From NCBI GenBank assembly GCA_023078555.1, contig CM041197.1:3862310-3926309 (forward strand): a stretch of DNA of 64,000 bases, read 5' to 3'. The stretch comes from Ulva prolifera. Taxonomy: Eukaryota > Chlorophyta > Ulvophyceae > Ulvales > Ulvaceae. This document shows positions 57,338 to 64,000 of the stretch, piece after piece (positions within the stretch are counted from its first letter, which is position 1; every line of letters starts with the position of its first letter). Both the position numbers and the translations under genes were made by a program. The notes under the pieces were generated by a model. It searched no databases. It was given only the letters and a program-made list of their open reading frames with translations, and was not told the DNA's origin.

Positions 57338-58228
57338 GGATGGCCGCTATCACAGTGGTCTGGGAGTGCATTTCGCCGATTCATGAGTGTCGTGTTGAGG
57401 TAGTCTGTAGGTCGTACTCGTAGAGGAAGTCCCAGTTGATGCTGTGGTCCCTGTCCGCCGTGCAATCGGCCGCACGCGACGCCCACCGCAGCAGCTGCTG
57501 CCACCATGCCTAGGCCCTTCGATTACTGGCGCGCTGTGGCGTGTAGTATCAGCTAATCCAGCCAGCGTAGCTCCGCCTGGCAGTAACATCCTCGTGCGTT
57601 CCATTTAATATGGCAGACACTACGGGCTTACATCACAATTCAACCCACGCATTCATCCGGTGTATTGGGTAAGCATGACCTACTGATCCGAATCGCATCA
57701 GCATGTTAGGAATCACGCATGTTGGTTTACAGAACAATCAATAGTGTACTTTGATATCAGCTTGCGCTGTGGCATGAGAGCTGTGCAGTCCCACTCCTGG
57801 TACATTGGACCGTCCGCAATTACAGGGCGACGATACATGGATACTGGGCCACAGTGACGCGATCACGTGGATGTGTGCTGCTCGCCCTGCTATGAGTTCG
57901 GGGTGGCGGTCCTGACAAAGCTGTAAATTCACCTACTACTGCAAGTCATCTGCAGCGCAAAGCGTGTCCTCCTGCCTCAGGGCCGGAATCAACCTAACAC
58001 TGCAAGTCATCTGCAGCGCAAAGCGTGCCCTCTTGCCTCAGGGCCTGTGTCTCTGGACCGCTTTGGCGTTTGCTGACGGTAGCCGCCTGATGCCACACAG
58101 CATGTGTGGCCCCGTTGACAGCAGTCAGGCGGGGAGGAGGAATGCTCAACCTGTAGACACCGTCCCGTCCACCTGGCGCCGGGCGATCACACCAGTGTTG
58201 CTTCCCGGATGCCGCCCTACAGGGTGAC
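57335..58228. other. Tail-to-tail spacer between genes A and B (CACTA-3)
   Basis: About 890 bp without a supported gene. A 61 bp unit beginning ACTGCAAGTCATCTGCAGCG is duplicated from 57938 and 57999. Confidence 0.5.
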
Positions 58229-60303
58229 TCAAAGACGCGTCTTCAGCGGTGTAGCCATCAGCTTGTTGTACTGTTGACTCTGGGTTACCACGTGTGGCTG
58301 CGCCTTCTCCATGAAGGTGTCGAAGCCCGCTTGAAGGAACCACTCCCTGCAAACCAGCATCATCATCCGTAAATGGTTCCACTCTCGCTTAGGGTATAGG
58401 GGTTTCGGAGCTGTTCGCGGCAGTCCATGTGCAGGGGGGGGGGGGGGGGGGGGGGGGGTCTGCTGCGCCCACAGAGGATACCACAGGTGAACAACAGGGG
58501 CCTGCTCGAAATCCAGTGACAAGAGGATTGGCGGACACGGAAACGTAGTGGTCCTCTACAGTGCACAACGTAGCGCACACCTCATCTCCTCTTCGGACAG
58601 CTCTGCGAAGGGCGGTGACTTGAGGTGGCGGTCCCACCTTGCGTCGGCTAGCATCTTGGTACCGTCCTCAACGGACAGATGGCCCAACTTGTCGCCCCCT
58701 CTCCCGCCTCGGTCCCACTCTTGAACGAGAGCACGTGGCAGGACGATACGGTACAGCACCGCGTGCTGCACCTTGAGGCGGCTGGTGCGATTCAGAACCC
58801 TTCGAGTCACCTCAACACCGTGAACATCACTGCCCAACACATCCTCCCCCTCCTGTCGCATGTCGCTTATGACCTGGCGTACAGCGTCGGCCATCATTGC
58901 AGTGTACACCCCGCAATCGTGGCCGTTCGGTTGCTGTGGGGTTCCTCTTACCTGCACTCCATCGTGGGACGGATTATATGTCATTGTGGCGGAAGGGGCT
59001 GTTGTGGTGTCAATGGAATCATGCCATTTAGTACACCGCGAGACTCCCTGTGAGCGGAGGACAGCAATGGGGTGGACGATGTCGCAGGAGGACAGTCGGC
59101 TGTGAGAACCGTACTTTCCCCAGCTTCAGGGTTATTCTCGCTGTGGACACCGACGGCCGGGTGCCCAACCTTACGTTGTGTCGGCGGCCTACTCCTGGTC
59201 GCCCTGTCCGGGATTTCGATGGGGTATCCGCCGGGGGGGAGGGGGCCCGGCCCTCCGGGTAGTCGAGCGCCATGCACAGAGCCTCACTCAACACAGCCGT
59301 GACCCGCTCAGCGGTGCCAGTCCCGGCTTCCATCATGCTGTCGAATATCGACACACTCGGAGCCTTGTTTTGCTTCATCAGCCCTGCAGGAGGACGACCG
59401 AATATGTAGAGTCAGTCAGTGTCCCCCCATGACGGACCAAGGCAACAGGCTAACGCAACTCATTCGCACACAACACGGACAGAGTTAAGTGGCGCGGGGA
59501 CGGGGGCGTACCGGGATGCCAGATGACTGCCAGTACCCAATGCCTATTCCGGGGGACAGGGACGTGGACACATACTTGCTCAAAGATGTGAGCTCGGTAC
59601 ATCCACCGCCCCAAACACCTGGTGCGGCTGTCAGACCATGCTGCACCTGCATCCCCAGGACATACCCCGGCCATGTTCTGGCTAGGCACTGCAATGACGC
59701 CCTGGCCTGCCAGTGTCACACATCTACTCAAGGCGTAGTCCATGTGTGGGGTCTCCATCCACTCGGTGGGCCAGCCTCTTGCGAGGACTGACAACCACAC
59801 AACAACGGACACCCTGGCCTCCCCAAAATGCCCCAGCTGTACCGTGACACCCCCCGGCTGTGACGGTGGCACTTCATCGTCTTCGTCGGAGTTAATCTCC
59901 GTTGGAGGTTCTGCCTCTTGCGTCAGGTCGGCGGCTTCGTTGCCGGCCTCTTGGGAACTGGGCGACCACTGCCGTTTCAGTTTGCCTGGAGGCTTCACCA
60001 GGCTGTTCGTAACCCATGCCGGTGGCGCCACCGGAGGGTGTGACAGTAGTGATGCGGACAGCCTCCGATTATCCGTACAGGCGGCGGATCTCTCCGGGAC
60101 TGCCGCGGCAGGGGTGGGTGCGGGTACAGTGGGCCCCTCCCCACAGGGTGCCGGAGATGTCGGCCCGGCAAAGGGCCGGTGCGTGGGGAGAGGCTTGGGG
60201 GGGGGCGGGGATGGGGCCGTTATGGCCGCGCTGCTCCCTGCCGCAAGGGGGGGGTCGGGGCCTGCTTGAGCTTCCGGGCCGGAGTGTACAGGGAGCCCGG
60301 GGA

Positions 60304-60345
<42 letters not shown>

Positions 60346-60967
60346 TCGCCGGGGCCATCCGCTGGGGAGGCGGCCTGGACCGGCATGGCCTGGGTGTTGC
60401 ACCTCTGCTGTGGGTCTCCTTCGGCAGGGGGGTCCGCGATGGGTCCTTCCCGGGCGGGGGGTTCGTCCGGGGGCCCTGCCGGGCGCATCACTGCGGTAGC
60501 CAGTGGTGTGGCGGCAGCTGTAGCAGCTTCTCTCTGAAGCGGCGGCGGCATGCAGCCGCTGGTCCTCGATGGAGACGCAGACCGGTCCGGGCCATCTGGC
60601 TGCGGGGACTCCGGGCGCGTGGCCGGAGGGTGTTTCCCCACTGCAGACGGGACGCCTGGTGGCGGAGGATCCCGGCTGAGGACCTGCGCGATCGCCGCAG
60701 TCCCGCCCCGTGGGGCCCCCCTCTGCACACGCGCGGGCTGCTGGAGACTGCGACCCCGGACTGCTCGCCCCCTACCCTGTGCCCCTGAACCTCGTGTCAC
60801 CACATCCCTCCGCTGCGGTAGCATATGGGTATGACTGCCGAGTCCCCGCCTGCTGGCACCCCAGGGGACGCTGCTGCCACTGGAATCTGCTTTGGGCGAA
60901 GCAGTCCCCGCACCCAGTGTCGGGGCTGTGGCGGCACGGGTGACCCCCGCCTGAGCGCTGTCGTGGG

Positions 60968-61001
<34 letters not shown>

Positions 61002-61630
61002 AGCTGTAAGGCCATCATTGGCGCTTGCAGGGGGCGCTCTACAACCTCAGACACTGGCCACTTCGGATTAGGATTCCGTGGTGCATTGGTCTCCCGCTGC
61101 ACCCACTCGGCAATCCTTTCTGTCCCGCCCGTGCGGCACACGCGGTCAAGCAGGCCGCCAGGATCTTCTACGATACCCACGCCGACCTGGCAAGCCCTAT
61201 ACAGTACTACCTCCTCGGGCCCGCACGGGGCTTCCGTACGGACCGCGCACTCGAACGCGATTAGCCGGAGGTCGTGCCACAAAGACCTCATCTTCTTCTG
61301 AACATCCGCGGCGTGGTCCGCGGTGTGTTCTGCCTCTACGCTTTCCTTCATCGCCCGAATCGAGTCCAGGTACATCTCCAGTCCTTCCCCACCGGCCTCG
61401 ACTATCAAGCCCACCATGGTGATATCTATCGTCGTTAAGAAGTAGGCGTTGGCCATGAAATCTAGCGGGAACCCAGGCTTCCTGGTACAGATCGAGAGAA
61501 CAGGGATTGGCTTTCCTGGCGTCCAGTTCCCCTTCAGGGCGGTATCCAGGAACCGCTTGAAAGACGAGTCATATGCTCCTTTGCTACGTAAGGCAGCTAT
61601 GTAGGTCCTTAGGTCCCCGTCTGTTATCAT
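58229..61630 (-). CDS. CACTA-3 gene B: Ulp1/C48-type cysteine protease
   Basis: Start MITDGDLRTYIAALRSKG at 61630. The N-terminal domain closely matches CACTA-1 (SSFKRFLDTALKGNWTPGKP, GGEGLEMYLDSIRAMKES). Two homopolymers interrupt the linker, a 29 nt run (60970-60998) and a 39 nt run (60305-60343). The conserved protein switches frame at each, so the region must be mis-sequenced, broken or read by slippage. The protease domain follows: HVPVPRNRHWVLAVIW (His), KQNKAPSVSIFDSM (Asp, about 59378-59240) and GTPQQPNGHDCGVYTAMM (Gln, Cys, about 58950). The last exon ends SQQYNKLMATPLKTRL at 58229. All catalytic positions are intact. Confidence 0.7.
58434..58458. repeat. 25 nt poly-G run in gene B (CACTA-3)
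   Basis: Lies just upstream (in gene B orientation) of the last exon, probably in an intron. Confidence 0.75.
60305..60343. repeat. 39 nt homopolymer within gene B linker
   Basis: A G run on the plus strand, giving a polyproline stretch on the coding minus strand. Conserved coding sequence on the two sides is in different frames. Confidence 0.8.
60970..60998. repeat. 29 nt homopolymer within gene B
   Basis: A C run on the plus strand, giving polyglycine on the coding strand (LQLEGGGGG). The frame that matches CACTA-1 after the run differs from the one before it. Confidence 0.8.
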
Positions 61631-61976
61631 AGTGACACACCACCTAGGTACTCCACGCACCACCGTAACGTTATACCCACGGCAACGCGTCGCAGTCACC
61701 CGGTAGCTGTTACAATCATCATTGCACCTACCTTTCCTCGGGTCGCAGGGCCTGGTACATGCACTCCAAGGCGTCACCGACGCTCGAAGCAGGCGTGAAT
61801 ATGGCTACACGCGCCCACCTCTACCGTATGTCGAGGGACTGATGGCTGCCGCAAGGTATGCACCGGTGGACACACAGTGGCGGGGACTTTGCTACAACCT
61901 GTGGCGTGCTGGCAGGTATGGTAAATGCCGCATTGGTATAAATGGGCTTGCATACGAAGGCAGTGGTGCTGTACAT

Positions 61977-64000
61977 TTACACTGTGCGGCCAGAGGCCTT
62001 GTTAGCAGTGGCCCAATACTGCACGCATTGTGCACCCCTCCAGACAGGAACTAATTGGCATGGAATCGCATCCAAATCTATCACGAACCTGCCGTCATAT
62101 GCCCTAGATCCCCGGTTTGCACCCGCAACAAAAAAAAAATCGGGGGGTCGCCGCAACACGGGATCTGGGGCACGGGCTCCCGGGGTGGCTGGCAGGGAGC
62201 ATTTATACAGATTAGCAACCCCCAGGTACAATTGGTTTGGCTCTTCAACACATGACACGCAAGTCACCCCGTCCCGGGGCTGCAGACACGCCCTCATCAA
62301 ATACTGCAGTTCCCCGACGTAATACGTCACTGTCCTGCCACCCCCGTCCCCGTCCTCCCCAATGAGGTACCTCAGGAGGCACCACCTGTTGTCTTTCTTC
62401 CCCTGCGTAGACTGTTGAGCGCAACTGAACATGTCTCCAACGCGGGATTGCATCTGGTGGAACTTCAGGAGGGTCACTGTACCCTCACGGCGAGCCTCGT
62501 CAACAGTGCCATCCACCTTCATGCCCAGTGCTCGGTGGATGGCCACCCGACGTGCATAACCAACCCCCCGGCGACAGTGAGTAGGCCAGCCCTCGTCCTG
62601 TAAAGAATCCTGATGGAAGAGGAGGTACGGCAAACCGGTCACCTCCCCCCCCCCCTCGAAGTCAAGTGGGAGGACCTCTGCTGACTCAGACTGGGCAAGG
62701 TCCCTGCCCACCCCGACGACCCTGCCGGTGATCCGGTCGCTGTCCAATGACTGCTCCCAGACAGTGGACCTTCGATTCCGAGAGCGCGCCCGCCGGCGCT
62801 TTTCCGTTGCTATGGCATCCGACAGAGAGGTCATGGCAGCAGGCAGAGAAGCTGCATCATGCAACAGCCGCATACAAGTGCGGCGAAGCAGTTCATCGTT
62901 CACGTACACTTGTTCAGGGCGACGAGTCGATCGGTATTTGATCAGTCTCTTCACAAGCTGGACCATTCGCTCGATCCAGAATTCAAGACTGAAGAAGGAT
63001 GCGCCGCAGCACCTCACCTGATCCAGAAGGTGACAAGCCGCCAGATGCAGCTTATACGTGCTGAGAGCAGCGCCCTCAAATATCTCTTCCGCCAGTTTGG
63101 CGTACTGCAACATCATTCGCTGTGCTTCCGTGATTCGGGCCGGTGTGTGCTGACCCTCTTCATATCTGAGAAAGTAGAGGGCCCCTGCTCGCAGGAGCCC
63201 CCACATCTGCTCAAACACTCTTCGTATGCGTGTCTCGGAGGCTTTCCAGGGGAGATCGTGTAGGAGGTACAGAGAGAATGTCTCGGTGAAGGCCAGCCAG
63301 TCCTCCATGAGCCAGCGACTGCGGTGCCTACGCACACAGTCACCCTGACTCCGAAGGGCTGCTTCAACAAGAATGCATATGTTTCCCGTGTCCAAGTAAC
63401 AGTCTGACAAGTGGCGCAGCCTTGGATGCAAGCAGGGCGTGCAGGCGATGGGACTGCGCACTTGGTGATGTCGGTGTACACCTTCTTGAACAGAGATGTT
63501 TGCATGATGTGGGGCGCTCTGGCAGCTATCGCCTTGACGACATCCTCTGGCAGTCGGAACAGGGCCCGGAGGCCCTTCAACGGCGCCTTCTTGGACTTCT
63601 TCCGGCCCAGGGGAGGGGGCCACTGGTTCCAGAAGTCCAGGAGCACACCGAGCAGAAACACGTGTGCCACTCCGAGCCGGAAGAAATGGCAGGGGCTGCA
63701 ACGCCACAGCGCATATCATACCCAATTCCGGCCTCAAGGGCGAGGCAGGGAGCGGCAGGCAGGGGGTGCTCGTACTTGAAGCAGGAGAGGAGACTGAAGA
63801 GTGGGGAACCTTTCACCCCCAGTAGCTTTTACTCGTCTTTCACGAGCTTGGCCCGGGACTTCGGTGTCTTCCGGTCGCAATAGCGTTCCAAGGTTGGTGC
63901 GTGTACCTGCAATACCACAAGCCCGGCCAGGGTCACCACAAGAAAAGAGCCGTATCACCTACGGCGCTTGTCAGGGGTCGGAGGGGTTGGCAGGATGAGT
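61977..64000 (-). CDS. CACTA-3 Tnp2-type transposase, 3' part only
   Basis: The window holds the C-terminal exons. An exon near 63670-63460 has MAHVFLLGVLLDFWNQW and AARAPHIMQTSLFKKVYTDI. A last exon from about 63390 to 61977 holds the DUF4218-like region (KLHLAACHLLDQVRCCGASF, ERMVQLVKRLIKYRST) and the conserved tail (VTYYVGELQYLMRACLQP, then NKASGRTV). The last exon is open throughout, unlike CACTA-1, which lacks one base. The rest of the gene, including the zinc finger and GDIPW core, lies beyond the window, so overall integrity cannot be judged. Confidence 0.75.

Larger units (their letters stand above)
51713..64000. mobile_element. CACTA-3: close relative of CACTA-1, truncated by window end
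   Basis: The terminus CACTAGGGGAATGGCGACAC is at 51713, preceded by GTT (51710-51712). Sequence, gene order and palindrome type match CACTA-1 from the end inwards: TCCG-rich end, palindrome array, gene A(+), gene B(-), Tnp(-). It lacks the hAT insertion present in CACTA-1 at the matching site near 51960. It carries a Harbinger-like MITE in gene A. The rest of Tnp, genes C and D and the other end lie outside the window. Confidence 0.88.

Noticed and set aside
1-64000. Retrotransposons, rRNA, tRNA or organelle genes
   Set aside because: No reverse transcriptase, integrase, Gag or LTR pair and no recognisable structural RNA was seen on either strand by reading; small RNAs could be missed.

Overview
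This window is eukaryotic, transposon-dominated DNA. Coding regions are split by short GT-AG introns, and no ribosomal operons, tRNA genes, retroelement reverse transcriptase or ordinary housekeeping genes were recognised. The host species cannot be named from the sequence; GC-rich coding regions, very short introns and Tnp2-type CACTA elements would fit an alga, a plant or another protist. Nothing here was searched against a database; homology statements rest on motifs and on comparing copies inside the window.

Layout. Positions 1-612 and 19671-20841 are two halves of one unidentified gene whose ~68 bp intron has been split by a complete 18,987 bp CACTA transposon (CACTA-1, 667-19653, TSD ACC). 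A second CACTA element (CACTA-2) begins at 20903, just after that gene's stop codon, and can be followed to about 37.16 kb; its right terminus was not found. A third (CACTA-3) begins at 51713 and runs off the window end. Between CACTA-2 and CACTA-3 (about 38.9-51.5 kb) lies a different Tnp2-lineage unit: a zinc-finger transposase gene and a second long gene, flanked by GTGCGC-rich repeats.

The three CACTA copies share a cassette: gene A (unknown, long, G-rich or tandem-repeat middle), gene B (Ulp1/C48-type SUMO-protease domain with His, Asp, Gln and Cys all visible), Tnp (Tnp2-type transposase with an N-terminal C2H2-like finger), gene C (~200 aa, unknown) and gene D (basic coiled-coil protein). 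C and D fall outside the window in CACTA-3. Order in CACTA-1 is A(+) B(-) Tnp(-) C(+) D(+). In CACTA-2 the order is D(-) C(-) Tnp(+) A(+) B(-), so the A-B block is inverted relative to CACTA-1. Tnp and C share a ~330 bp divergent intergenic region in both.

The most striking regulatory feature is a set of tandem arrays of ~27 bp palindromes. All five arrays lie directly upstream of a gene A or gene D start codon and none elsewhere. CACTA-1 and -3 share one palindrome sequence; CACTA-2 uses another. Separate TCCG/CGGA motif clusters lie at the extreme element ends.

Smaller elements are nested inside: two nearly identical 871 bp hAT derivatives (920-1790, 32318-33188), a 484 bp Harbinger-like MITE (56377-56860), and an unclassified 1.4 kb TIR element (48345-49759) sitting in the last codons of a gene. 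Long poly-G/poly-C runs (25-42 nt) occur in CACTA-1 and -3, some at places where the reading frame changes.
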